Below, one piece after another: positions 21,801 to 33,300 of a stretch of 64,000 nucleotides of DNA. Under the pieces are notes generated by a model. The model made no database searches. It saw nothing but the letters and a program-made list of their open reading frames with translations, and was not told where the DNA came from. This stretch comes from Panorpa germanica (lineage: Eukaryota > Arthropoda > Insecta > Mecoptera > Panorpidae): contig OY783206.1 of the NCBI GenBank assembly GCA_963678705.1, positions 19,541,807 through 19,605,806 of the forward strand. The letters are read 5' to 3'. The stretch's first letter is position 1, and every line of letters begins with the position of its first letter. Both the position numbers and the translations under genes were made by a program.

Positions 21801-24522
21801 TTCTTGTCTTTGTCGAAGCATAAATCTTTTCATGTTCGTCCCGTTAGCTTCTTGCTTTTCTTACAAATTTTGTCGCGTCGCTCTTCAAACTAATGGACAA
21901 CTTCTTTCATCAATATAAATAATTGTCTGTGGTCCTTAAAGTCACCTCTGCCGTTTTTATGCTAAAGATTATTCCTGCAGCAACCCGATTATTGAACTCT
22001 TCCTAAACGTCTACCTCCGTTTCTTCTGATGTCCCGCAGATACACTTGCTATCCTCTTCAGTTCCCAGACTGCGTAGCTTATTTCTTGTGGACCCATGTC
22101 CTGTAATTGTATACAACATTTGTAACGATCACCAGGCTTTAATCCTCTTTATTCTCCTGATTGATTCGTCTTTGTTTTTCTCAATTGGAAAGAACACTTG
22201 CTTTTTCTGCTTTCTTTTCTTTTTGAATTAACAATTATCTTCCGCGCCAGCAATTAATTTATGATGTGTATTTGGGGTTTTAATCCACTTCATAAAAATT
22301 CTTCAGATATTATTTCTTGTAATTCGTATTTTGTTATTTACTTTTCATTTATTTATCAATATACGAAGGTCAAACGTAAAGTTAAGATGTCCTAATGCCC
22401 TTAACCCACTAAGTACAATAGTTGTTCTCCAAGCGGTCCAGGAAGTCACGACGACTTTGGTTGAATATGCTTTCCCTCCAAGAAGAAGAAGGTCGCCTAG
22501 ATCTGCAGAACTTGGTGCGTGGTCAAATAGATCGAACGTCAATGGATGAAGTCTGAGGACATGGAAACTTCTGCCCATTCAGTAACAACACGTAGCACTC
22601 TTCGAAGGGAGTTTGTTCTTTGCTGGCCCTGTTTTACTGTTTCCTTATTGCAATTGAACAATTTTACAACTAAGTTTTATCAGAGGAATACGTCGTTACA
22701 AAAATCCTGTTAAATACGCTTATCCAGCCTTTAAAACGACTTTACAGGGTCGGTCGATTTATGAACTAATTTGTTGTGGAATGGGATCAGAATTCCACAA
22801 TCTTCCTTCATCTGAGGGGAGGTTATAGAAAAATTTTCCTTTTTCAACATCATTTTAGTTTTGAAATTCTTATCTTAAATATTTCTGCTACTGGTATCAT
22901 GTTACTTTTCTTCAATGTTGTCCAATAAGCCTGATCTTCAGATCCTCCTCTTGTAGTACGAGATTGCTTTTGCCATGATGAGTTGTTATATCCATGTGAA
23001 GTAGACGACAATGGTAGTCCTTTGACGCTTACAATTCTTTTGTTTCTTATTTCATCTTCAACTTGTTCTTCTTCACATCAATGACTTATTTAAATGCTAA
23101 AGCTGTTGCAGTCTACTTCCGGTTCACCACATTTTCAACTATGAATAGTTGTCCTTTTAAATTCTCATTTTAGGAGTTTACTTTTTGAGGGTCACTTTCT
23201 TCTATAATATTCCAACATAGTCTTCCACATGCGCTAAATTCATTATGTTGGGAGTCGCTGTTCTTTTCATCCCACAAATCTATCCTAATCCCTAATTTAT
23301 TTCATCACGAAATCACAAAACATACCACATAACTAAAACTAAACATACATTTATATAACATAATTCTATTTCCGCCGTATTCAATTCCTTTACTTCCGAT
23401 TCCTATGTCCTGTTCATTTTCGTTCTTTATCACTTAAGCTATACACTTTTACAATTTATTGAATTATTTATTGTTACAATTCTAAATAAGCCTACAACTG
23501 ATTCTTAATTCTATATTGCACCTTCTGAAATAAAGATTTCCTGCAAAGGAGGAAGTAAGAATTCAAGTGACAGAAAATTTCAGTTCAGTTCCTAAAACGT
23601 TTTTTGAATAACACTTTTTTTCACATAGATTTAAATAAATACAACAGAAAACACAATATGTTGTGTTCACATATTTAAATCATAAATTGCATTTCTAAAA
23701 ACCAAATATAATTTGGCAAAACCTAAAAATAAAAAAAAGAAATATAAGAGCTTCTTGGGGCCCATTGGGGGTTGATTCTGGGGGCTACTTTGTAAATCTC
23801 GACAACCTAAATTAATTTGAGAAACCTAAAAAAATAAAATAATGGCGCACTGTACCAGGGCTCCCTGAGCTATTTTAAAGGAGGGGCACAATTTGCAATA
23901 TCCGCAAATCTTAGCTTAAAATAAGATGTATTAAGCAGTACTCACCTCTATGTTTCTTTGCCAAATTTGGTGATAGGCTAACGATGTGGACATGATCCTT
24001 ATTCTTATGGGTTTTCATAGACTGGTGGTCGCTGTGCTTATGCGATTTTTTATGACCACGGTGAAGTTTTGAGATAGTTGCAGCAGATCGATCGATTTCC
24101 ACTAAAAAAATAAAGGCAATTAAAACATGGTCTCTTCATTAAATGGCGAATTATTTCAACAACAGTTGTACAATCGTATTTACCGTCGTTATTCTTTAAG
24201 TCCAGAGAGTTTACTTGTTTCTTGATAGATTGAGTCAATTCGGATTTACGGGGTTCTTCATTTGAGGGGTATAGATGTTTGTCTTCAATATTTAAAGCTA
24301 ATGTTTCATTTCGAGTCACTGTAAAAAAGGAAAACATCAATTAAGACGAGAAATTGGAGCGGATTCATTTTGTAAAAAGATATCATTCAAATACTTACAG
24401 TTTACGAGAGATCCACGGAGGAGGTTTGGGTGCCTAGTCAAATTACTTCTGGATTCCGTCGTCAGGAATAATATCATGGCGACTACCCCCACAAGCAGCA
24501 GCCGTGCGCCCTTAAACCACAT
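18835..24522 (-). CDS. Secreted cysteine-rich protein of unknown function, unit 1 copy (244 aa)
   Basis: Four exons on the minus strand join in phase: 24522-24399, 24318-24184, 24101-23946 and 19154-18835, all with GT/AG borders; the summed CDS is 735 nt including TAA. Exon 1 encodes a signal peptide (MWFKGARLLLVGVVAMILF) and the mature start. Exon 2 is polar with N-glycosylation sites (NLT, NET). Exon 3 is basic and His/Lys-rich (LHRGHKKSHKHSDHQSMK). Exon 4 is a seven-cysteine tail with DWSCGVSLKLLCCKP, RFPCRCRCN and YPYC..., then GWATADL and a basic end. I recognise no family. The signal peptide, Cys-rich tail and copy-to-copy divergence suggest an extracellular or haemolymph/salivary factor, which is inference. 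The large third intron (4.79 kb) holds older transposon relics. It is divergent from SINA exon 1 and convergent with rhomboid. Confidence 0.8.
18921..19001 (-). other. Hypervariable block in exon 4, unit 1
   Basis: About 80 bp coding from 'NKMPVQINVGNDG' to just before YPYC does not align with the 74-bp counterpart at 40038-40111. The next 80 bases on the 5' coding side (CCKP...RCRCN) are almost identical, and flanking introns differ by only a few percent. See findings. Confidence 0.75.
19420..19660 (+). repeat. SINE-like repeat with RNA polymerase III B box, unit 1
   Basis: A perfect B box (ggttcgatccc) at 19493-19503 is followed by 'ccggaccagcg', as in a tRNA 3' half, and then by an A/T-rich tail. 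The upstream A box is weak. The same sequence is at 40540-40770 in unit 2. It lies in intron 3 of the secreted-protein gene. Family unknown. Confidence 0.4.
19840..20130 (-). pseudogene. LINE ORF2 C-terminal fragment, unit 1
   Basis: The minus strand reads 'NGRFTEIRRKVLLWLEHEEG', '...RTAKKLLKE' and 'MEKNGKKS' with interruptions. It resembles the last part of LINE RT proteins (WLGH..R, RKRW..V..DL, W...A.NR.EW). A copy lies at about 40940-41230. It is short and degraded, so the clade cannot be named. Confidence 0.35.
20560..21480 (-). pseudogene. Degenerate mariner transposase relic, unit 1
   Basis: Minus-strand pieces in mariner order: a helix-turn-helix stretch 'IRSDRRIS..AIAETVGI', then 'ALHHPPYSPNPTPWDFYLFP', then 'LQHCFGQWKIRKERCEDRGG'. 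Stops, frameshifts and internal loss are many; the central catalytic region is missing. The unit 2 copy (about 41650-42590) keeps a longer open tail. It was inserted before the duplication and differs from the young mariner at 35177. Confidence 0.6.
21712..22349. repeat. Intron tract identical between units 1 and 2
   Basis: By eye, about 637 consecutive bases match 42812-43449 without a mismatch or gap (constant offset 21,100). Bases just left (21420-21660) differ by roughly 10%, and just right by about 3-4%. I see no gene in it. See findings. Confidence 0.7.
22350..23945. other. Intron 3 sequence of the secreted-protein gene, no gene seen
   Basis: AT-rich. It contains short interrupted frames on the minus strand (for example about 22345-22578) that are conserved in unit 2 but match no family I recognise. 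Probably old repeat sequence. Confidence 0.5.
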
Positions 24523-25977
24523 TATAACTTTAAAAAAAAAATCAGTTAAAAAAAAAAACTTTATAAAAAGCGCTGAATAAAAAATATATCCTGCACCTTA
24601 ATAGTTAAAGTGCAATATGATTTTGTTTTAGTTAGTTAAAAATCAAAGGTAACTTGATTACGTGGTGTAAAAAGTTTGCCAACAATGAAATACAAGAATT
24701 TAGTGTTATTTTATTGGTCACACTGCTGCCCACACAAAATCGTTGTGCTTTCTTTATGCATGTATATCCTATGGACTAATTTCTGGTACTGTTACTGCAA
24801 TAGTCACTGTTTGAAAAAATATATAAATACAGGGATTTATAACATTGTACATTGAATATTTGAGCTTGAATAACTCAAAACTAAAGTATTTGGCCAGCTT
24901 GCTCTTTCAATGTTGTATATTATTGGTAAATGCGACAGAAAACATTAACGAAATTAATCACCAATGTTCAATATCAGCTGATACGGCTCTGCAGTTAATA
25001 CCCAATTAATAAATTAGTGTACTCTAAAAATGTGTACGTAATACAAAATTCTGCTCTCAATTGTTGCGCTAAAATATTACGATATCAAATATTTTATTAT
25101 GATGGAAAAATGATTGTTTGGATAAAAGTAATATAAATAAAAATACAAAATTTTTCGAAAATAAATTTGAAATATCAAAAAATTAAAAATAACTGTGTGA
25201 AATTGTATTTGAAAATAACTTTTCCATTTCAATAATGAAGAATTTTTAAAAATAAATTTAATAATTTTTGCAAATTTGGCGAATGTGTTTGGCGATGTCC
25301 CAGAAAATTTTTACGAGCGTTGTTGCCGTAGGGTCTCTCATTTTTGTATACAATAGAGATGCAAGATTGTGTGTTTGTAATATATCATTTACTAATAACG
25401 GCAAAGATGTGCATCCCATCAAGTTTTATATTAGGATGGTTACGAAAAAAGAAAAATGATCTCGATTATTTATTTCTTCTGTGACGTCATACAAACTTTA
25501 AAATTGTTGTAATTTTTAGCAATTTTGTGGTAAATAATTATTGTTCGAAATTCGAATCAAAAACACCATTTTAATTTAAGTTTTTTTTCAGGGTACCCGA
25601 AGATCATTATTACATTTTTAAAATATATTTAAATTTTAAACGGATAGCATATTTCGGAGACCCCTGTAGTTATATTTCAATGTTGCGGGCATATATATGT
25701 AATAATTCAAAGAAAAAAAATATTTCATTATAACGTCAAGTGAAATTCGTCTAATATTATTTGGTATCGTAGCACCATAAGGCTTAATATTGCTTGCAGA
25801 TAGGTTACAATATATCATAGAAGTCGCGTCATGTTTTGTATTATCGTCGTACCTTTCATAACGTGTGGTTTAACGTGTTGTTATAAAAAAAGTATGTATT
25901 ATTATTAATATTATTAAACATTTAAACAATATAGTAATTATAAATTATGTTTCTAAATATATTACGTTAATTTTCAG
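24523..25977. promoter_or_regulatory. Divergent intergenic region between secreted gene (-) and SINA exon 1 (+), unit 1
   Basis: This 1.45-kb stretch separates two divergent starts and is conserved with 45651-47116, so it should hold both promoters and any 5' UTR exon of the SINA-like gene (an acceptor lies one base before its ATG). No clear TATA box can be assigned. It includes the left inverted-repeat arm (25451-25486). Confidence 0.45.
25451..25486 (+). repeat. Inverted-repeat arm, left of SINA exon 1 (unit 1)
   Basis: It matches the reverse complement of 26761-26796 at 33 of 36 positions. The pair encloses about 1.35 kb holding SINA exon 1. Copy in the next unit: 46580-46615. Confidence 0.7.
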
Positions 25978-26169
25978 CATGCAAAATCCTTTGGAAAGTG
26001 TAGTATGTCAAAATTGTGAAAGAAAGTTAAGGCCCCCTTTCCTGGCTTGTAGAAATGATCATCTAATGTGCTCAAATTGCAACAAGCATCAAGATGCAGA
26101 ATCAGGAATTATTAGAGATACCTGCAGAAAAAGAATCTTCGAAATATCTTTGTTAAATAAAATGTTCAC
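25978..26169 (+). pseudogene. Orphan exon 1 of SINA-like gene, unit 1
   Basis: It encodes 63 codons plus two bases, with intact acceptor (tttcag) and donor (ttcac|gtaagt). Compared with 47117-47308 there are two residue changes (V to M in DHLMCSN, A to T in RDTC). The next downstream exon is rhomboid, not SINA exon 2. Splicing to the rhomboid exon (26864) would be out of phase and reach a TGA within a few codons. It is likely non-functional unless spliced elsewhere. Confidence 0.75.
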
Positions 26170-26760
26170 GTAAGTTTTGACAAATGGTGTGTGTTAAAAT
26201 AGTTGCATATGTATCAGGCGGGAGTTTATGTTGTTTTATTTTATGGCGCTAATTTATCAATCCTGTAGTATAATGTTCCAAATGTATGTTTATATGTTTA
26301 CGCGATTCGTATGGTGGCTCGAAAGGGGCTCCGCGCATTTTCTTGAAACCCGTAATTTTGGAAAAACTAAAAATGTTTTTATTACTTTTTGCTGTATACC
26401 TTTTAATTCATTCACTCTTTCTCTTTCAACTTTTAGATCAAGTAATAAATAAATTTAAAATATTTTATATTTTGTTGAAAAAAATATATTTTTTTAGTCA
26501 GTTTATATGAAAAATTATTTGTTGTTATTTGTGAAATTCATATAGAGCGAGTTAAACCTTCAATTTAAAAGTGGAATTAAAATTTAAAATAAAATTCAAT
26601 TTACACATAAAACACAGACATCGCTTGCAACGGGGGTAAACGCTAGTATATGTAATGTATATTGAAGTTCCTATTTTTTTAAATACCCTAAAGTTGACAT
26701 AATTATAGCTATATCAAATTTAAATGTCAGTTTTGCCGCTTGTCTTAGATAGGCATAAGG

Positions 26761-26796
26761 CGTCACAGAAGAAATAAGTAATCGAGGTTATTTTTC
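26761..26796 (-). repeat. Inverted-repeat arm, right of SINA exon 1 (unit 1)
   Basis: This is the partner of 25451-25486. The array breakpoint (26816) lies 20 bp outside its outer end, the same distance as at 6145/6165. Confidence 0.7.
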
Positions 26797-26863
26797 CTTT
26801 TTCTAAGCGGTTCTAAGTAATTTATTTGATATTTTACACAATCTTGTTAATTTTATTTTTCAG

Positions 26864-28971
26864 TGTTTTGTGACCGTCCCTTTAGAGGGAGAGCAGGGAT
26901 GGTTTCGGTGCCTTCTAATCTACCTCAGTGGGGCGCTGGGCGGCTCCTTAGGTGAATCCTTGTGTCAATCTAATTTATTTATTGTTGGATCTTCAGGGTA
27001 GATTATACGCCCTGTTATTATCTCATATACCAAACGTACTCCTTGTAAGTTATCAATATTAAGGTTAGTTATACTTATACAAACGTAAATTGACTAATTT
27101 GTGATTTAATTTTTCAGAATTCTAGTCAAATAACTTTTAAAAGATTTCGATATTTCGCGGTATTCGTCTTGGCGACGTCAGATGCTTCCTATAACGTCTA
27201 CCACATCCTGAACAAAACTCTGCCCAAAATTGGAATCGCGGCACATTGCTTTGGGGCTGCTACAGGAGCTCTGGTTGGGATGGTGCTTTATAAAGGTACA
27301 CGACATTTTTATTTGACAGTTTATAAACACAGGGTCGTACTCAAGAAAGAAGGGATCGAAAGTAGATTAAAATAACCGAAGAGTACAACGCCCCAGAGCC
27401 CAGCTAGGTGAAGTTCCAGGCAAGAAATCAATTCTATTTCACTCAGATTTCAGATAGATCTCACCTATGAAAAATAAATTGTCAGAATCTTTCTATAAGA
27501 ATACTCCTTCTCTTTCTAACATCATTTATGGATATTTTTATTTCATTTTTTAAGTTAACGGGGAAAATACATTAAATTTCAGTCGATATGGCTGTCTCTG
27601 TCGCGGATGATGATGGTAACCAGTCCAGTAAGGCAGCTACAATATTTTCGACGCGGGGCAGAACTAGACACCGTTTCACCCGCCTAAAACTAGCGAATTT
27701 TTTGAATTATTTATTTAATTTATTTTATTTGTGAAAAAGAAAATAAAGTCAAAAAAAAACAACAGTAACTTGTTCCTGACAATCTCTGCAAGAACTTAAA
27801 AAATGGTCAATTCTCCAAAAAAGATTTTTTTTTAACAGCCTAAAAATAAACAATTGTTGTTTTATACCTTTCGGAATAGCCTAGTTTTCACCTAACTTTT
27901 AAATAAATAAATTCGAGGCTCCTATGAATTGCCCCCCGAGGCAAGTACCCCGGTTTACCCTCGCTCCCCTCCCTCATTGTCCGTGGCTAATTAAGTCTTC
28001 CGATAAATGCAAGACCTGCTTCTGATGAAATTTAATCTGTTCAATGTCTTAAAGAGATCATCGTGTAGTAGTAAAGAATGGAGAACTTGCTGAAATTTTG
28101 TAAATTTGTTCTACGATAGAACAAGTATATGGGGATTCATTAAGTTAAGTCAACAGAGAAAATTATTATTTCAATTGAATATGGTTCAGAAAACATCAAG
28201 CTTTCGATTAAAATAATAAAAATAGTATGTTTCCGAAGAAATAACAAAAATAATTAACATATTTATAAAAAATATCATCACAATCATCCGCCACTTCCGC
28301 TGTTCAAAACACGATGTAAGATTTGGCAACGTCGCTTGCACAGTTAGTCGCCGCATGAGTAACCGCGAATATTCGAAAGGCATTAGGTCAGTTTTCAGGT
28401 TATGTACTCTAGCGGTGTTGTCAAATGTGCCCAAGCGATTTAGAGTACCATATTTTTTTAGGCAATTGTTTATAAATTTTAAAATGATTTTTCATATGCA
28501 TGAAGAAAGTAATAAGTAATATATTATTATGTTACGGACATTATTTACATTACGGTGGTACTGGGATCTCCTTAAAATATTAAATACAAAAATGCTATTA
28601 TACATTAAGAAAGTATAACAAGTAATATAGAAAGTTATACAAAAAGTAATATACATTATTTTGTAATAACTACTATCTCTATATTAGTATTTAATATAAT
28701 TAATTTTATTTCTTTATATTTCACAAGCTGAAATCCACATTTTAGGATAAGACCTTAAATTAACACTAAAACTCAGTGAGTGGGAATACGGTTTAACTTA
28801 TTTTATGTTAAATAAATGACATTCAATTGATTGTTTTCAGGTTCCGATCGGAAGAAGCTATATCTAGTGATAGCAACTTGGTCCTCGGCCGCCATTCTCA
28901 TCATTTTCATCATTACGGCAATTTTAAGCAACTTATACCTCATAGAAACTCCAGAGCGTCGGATTCCTTGA
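26864..28971 (+). pseudogene. 5'-truncated and broken rhomboid, unit 2
   Basis: The same three exons as unit 1: 26864-27044, 27118-27295 and 28841-28971. The first exon carries an extra base and an in-frame TAG immediately after the catalytic-serine loop GSSG, so it cannot encode the protease. Exons 2 and 3 remain nearly identical to unit 1, including the catalytic-His segment AAHCFGAATGALVG and the last membrane helix. It also lacks all upstream exons. Clear pseudogene. Confidence 0.85.
27400..27530 (+). repeat. Dispersed about 130-bp repeat, unit 2 copy
   Basis: Same 'gctaggtgaagttc' family as 6738-6870. A second copy follows at about 29120-29250. Confidence 0.55.
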
Positions 28972-29945
28972 CGAAGACTAATATTAACTTAAATTTAATT
29001 AAATAATGAATACAAAGCAATCTCGATAAATCAAATCTAAAGCGGAACGATTCAACTTCGAATTGTCGAGGTCATTTCGGACTGAATTCGATATGTAGTA
29101 AACATTTTAGTGAAACGTCATAGTTAGGTGAAGTTCAAGTCAAGAAATCAATTCTTTTTAACTTAGATTTCAGATAGATGTCACCTATGAAAATTAAATT
29201 GTCAAAATCATTTCATAAGAATATTCTTTCTCTTTCCAACATCATGCAATTAAATTGAGATATAGTTGTTGTCTCTTTTACATTTCAAAATATTTATTTT
29301 ACAAGAGATATATCATAGAAAAAGAAACAAGATATATCTGTCTCTCTTACCCTTGAACGGTTTATTTGCAACTTCATTCAATACTGGTACGGTAGTGAGG
29401 CCAGGTGAAGTGATTTTCCCGTTTGTAGTTCATATCACTGACATTTCTCTTGAACGAGTGAAATCAAATTGAATTGTTTCATGACGCATCTTCAATATGA
29501 TGTCTAAGTGACCCCAAAATGTTTACCGGGAAATTAAATTTTAAGCAAATGTGCAATCATTTTTTTTAACTTTATCCAATGCGTAAATTCGAAATATCGA
29601 GGTTAAGTCTGACCAGTCCTTCGATATGTAGAGGTGAAAATAACATGGGAGAGTTTTTCAAATTCAAAGGGAATGGAAAACCTCGATTTATCAAGGAATT
29701 CGATAATATTGAGGTTCGATATATTAAGATCGCAGTGAATTTATCAAGAAATGTTACATACATACATTATTAATCATTATATAACATTTATATATTCTAA
29801 ATTTATGTATCACTATGTAATGGCTCAAATAACTGTTTTATATGTCTAAAATATATCTTGTTGGTTTGAATCTTTAATATTTTGGTTCTATTATTTGCTA
29901 ATAGTATAACGGGTTGATACTTATTTTGTAAGGACTTTCAATGGG

Positions 29946-29953
29946 CTTGTGTC
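29946..29953 (+). repeat. Target-site duplication, left (hAT)
   Basis: 'cttgtgtc' is repeated at 34794-34801. Single copies in unit 1 (near 9386) and at 58291 mark the empty site. Confidence 0.9.
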
Positions 29954-30352
29954 CACTGGCGTAGCTAGGTATGGGCGAGTCGGTGCAGTGCACCAGGGCC
30001 CCCAAGCTCAGGGGGCCCTCGGACTTTTATAACTTATACTTATATTTTAAAGGTTTCACAGTGAAGTAATACTCTTAGTAAATAGTTATTCCCGACAATG
30101 CTTACAAATTTTTATAACAAAACATAAACAATAACAACTCTGGAGCTACTCTGGTTTCAGTCTAATCTTAACATAACAACTCTACGTTGCACATTCGTCT
30201 ACTCTGCTTGAAGTAGCCCGCTCCAAAGAAACGTAATAGATTTAGACACTTGTCCATGCTGGTCCAAGGCACTGCGAGACGGCATTCATTATATAACAGT
30301 CATTGAGATATACAGTTCTTTGTATCATAAACAGTTCTTATATCGACTTATG

Positions 30353-30363
30353 ATTTGCAATTA
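30353..30363 (+). repeat. Target-site duplication of the LINE inside the hAT
   Basis: 'atttgcaatta' is repeated at 33691-33701. Confidence 0.85.
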
Positions 30364-33300
30364 TTATTATTTATTATTAATTGTGTGTGCCTTTCGGCTT
30401 TACAATCTACCGTGTTCTATTTCTTAATACATTTCATTCCTATCTTAACAATTCAACCTTAAAACTAAACTTTATTAATTTTATTTAAAACTAATTATTT
30501 ACTTAAAACTAAACTTTATTTATTTATTAAAACTAAAAAAAAAATTATTCTAGACTTTTAGTACTTCTAAAAAGTGCTTTCTGCTTCTTCTTCTCTTGAC
30601 CCTCTCTATTATTCTCCACCAGCTTATTTATTCTCCTGTTCTTCCTTTCCTTCTTACTATTTCCGCCATCCACCTCTTTCCTTCACTGCCTCCCTTTAGT
30701 AGCTGGCCAATATTCCTTTCGCTCGCTACTTTTTCCTTACACTCAAACTTAATGTGCTCCAGTGTTTCGTCCTCCGCTCCACACATTCTACACTTTCTTT
30801 CCTCACTCTTTTCACAGTATCTGTTTCCTTTTTCCTCATTTCCCAATCTAAACCTTGCTGTTCTTCTTATGTGTTTTATGTCTTTTTCTATAAGGTACTG
30901 AGGCACATTATTTTCCCATAACCTCTTATATCGTTTATTGTAGTTACTTTTTTCTATTTTTCCCATTCTCTCCTGCTGTTGTATCTCCTTATCCCTTCTC
31001 CTTAGCTCCTCTTCCACACTTGCGCCACCTACTCTTCTCCTCTCTGCCTCCTCGATCGCCATTCCATTCCTTTCAAAGTACTCCTTTCTCTTTTTGCCAA
31101 CAGGACTATATCGTCAGCGTATGCTAAAGTCCATATCTTGTAGTGCCTTCCTATTAGCACCCCCCCATCTTGTCCTCTTTCCATTACCCCCTCCAAGTCT
31201 ACTGTATATATCGCAAATAAAATGGGGCTCAGAGGACAACCTTGCCTCAACCCCTTGTCTGTCCAGAATTCTTCTGATTCTTCACCCCCAACTCTTATTC
31301 TCATTCTTGTTTCTTCGTAAATTTCTTCAATACATTCCACTATATCCTCATCTATTTTTTTCTTTCTCATGTACTTCCACAATTTCTGTCTGTCGACCAT
31401 GTCAAACGCCGCTTTAAGGTCGATGAACATTGCATATATCTGTCCTCCTTTTTCCCTTAGCTCTTTTTCAACTACATGGTTCAATGCGTATATATTGTCT
31501 AAAGTCCCTCGTCCCTCTCTAAAGCCTGCTTGTGTCTCGGGAAGTATAACTTTTACTTTTACCTCTTCTTCCAGTCTTTCTCTCACAATCCCTGCATAAA
31601 TCCTGTACCCTGTGTTCAGTAGTGTGATACCCCTGTAATTTTTGGCTTCATGTCTATTTCCCTTTTTATATATCGGCGTTATTACCCCTTCTCTCCAGCT
31701 GTCTGGCAGGTTTCCTCCTTTCCATATCTTGTTCATCGCAGTCAGTAATCCTTTCTCTATCCTTTCTTGCCCAGCTTTCCACGCCTCGTTCTTTAGTCCA
31801 TCTCTACCTGGTGCTTTCTTTTCCTTGAGTTTTTGAATCTGTGTTTTTATTTCACCTAATTTTATATCGTTTACTTTCTCCTTCTCTTTTATCCCCTTCT
31901 TTGTTTTCTCGTTTCTTTTCTTTCCTCCTAGTACTCCCATAAAGTGTTTCGTCCACTCTTCCATTTTTATTTCCTTGCTTGGCTCTTTCCTTCGCTTTTT
32001 CTCCCTATTTATGTAATCCCATGCCTGCCTCTCCGTTGTTATCTCTCTAATTTCTTTTTCTATTCCTATTTTGAACTCATTCTTTTTATCTTTTATCTTA
32101 TCGTTATATTCCCTTTGCTTCCTCTTGAAGTCTTCTTTACTTGATTCTCCTTTCTTCCATCTCTTTAGTTCCCTTTTTACCTCTTTTTTCCATTCTTTAC
32201 ATTCTTTATCCCACCATTTGTTTTCTTCCGTTCTATCAGATATTCTCCACCTTTTACCTTGGGTTGCTTCCTTCATCCTCTCTTCAATTTCCTCCATCTC
32301 CTCCGTTTCTCCTTCTTCCTCGTATCTCCGTTCCAATTCCTCCATAAACTTCTTCCTTCCTTCCTCCGTCCAATCGCTGCCCTCTTTCCATTTGTTTCCC
32401 TTTCTTTCACCTCTCCTCGCCTCTAACTCCACCACCAGCGGTAGGTGATCCGAGTCCACCCTCTCTTCCACTTTCATTCTTTCTACCTTCTGCCCTCCTC
32501 CCAGCGTTGTCACCACGTAGTCGATTACTGTATCCCCTCTGCTTCCCACATAGGTATATCTCCTTCTTCATCTCCTTCCTTGTTCCCATTTAGTACTATC
32601 CATCCTTGTTCTTCTAGCATTTCCATTAGTTCTTTTCCCTCGGCGTTTATTGTTTTGTCTTTCGTTGTTCTTTTCTTTTTTCTATTCCCCCATATTTCGT
32701 CCACCTCTCCCAACTCCCCAATTCTCGCGTTGAAATCCCCTCCAATTAATAGGTTTTCCTGTTTCTCATCCTTAATTATTTCTTTTATTTCTTTCATTGT
32801 TTCTTTTATATTACCTTTACTGTATATTGTTACTATTTCCCATGTCTCTTCTTCCAGTTTTATCGTCCTCCTTACTGCTGTTTCTCTTCTGTCTGGTACC
32901 TTTTCCTCTTTTAGCTCCCTACGTACCCCCATTATAATTCCACCTCTTGCTCTCCCTTTCTTATGCTCCCTAACAGCACATTGGCACACCCATCTGTAGT
33001 TTTTCGGTAGTTTGTCTTCCCATTCTTCCCATTCTTTGCTTTCCAGCCATGTTTCCACCATCCCAATCACATCCCAACCTTTGATGTATCTCCAGAAATC
33101 CTTATCTTTTCTTTTTATACCCGCCACGTTCCAGAAACCTATCTTTATCCTCTTTTTTATTTCTCTTCTTTCCTCTCTCCCACTTTTACCACTCTCTTTA
33201 CTTTCTTTAATAATGTGACTCAAGACATCCGTGCCCCTCAGTGTACTTTTTTTTCCATTATCTTTCTCTTCTTTTCTTCTCCCTCACATCTCGCTATCAC

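Larger units (their letters stand above)
6166..26816 (+). repeat. Segmental array unit 1 (about 20.65 kb; about 15.2 kb without its LINE)
   Basis: The offset to unit 2 is constant across single features and changes only at indels. From one junction to the next the distance is 20,651 bp. Removing the LINE (10411-15848) and its target duplication leaves about 15.2 kb, close to unit 2 after removal of its own insertions (about 15.13 kb). The order is rhomboid 3' exons (+), spacer, secreted protein gene (-), SINA exon 1 (+). Identity is mostly above 90%, with mosaic stretches. Confidence 0.9.

Noticed and set aside
22345-22578. Minus-strand frame MGRSFHVLRLHPL... conserved in both units
   Set aside because: It lies within intron 3, has interruptions just upstream, and matches no family; conservation follows from duplication and the nearby conversion tract.
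25268-25459. 63-codon frame conserved in two units (also 46397-46588)
   Set aside because: It opens at a TTG, has no motif, and lies in the divergent promoter region; conservation is explained by the recent duplication.
25978-28971. A SINA-rhomboid chimeric protein
   Set aside because: Exon phases do not agree and the fusion would stop within a few codons.
30596-33218. Many plus-strand Ser/Phe/Leu-rich frames
   Set aside because: They are the antisense of the Lys/Glu-rich LINE ORF2 on the minus strand.
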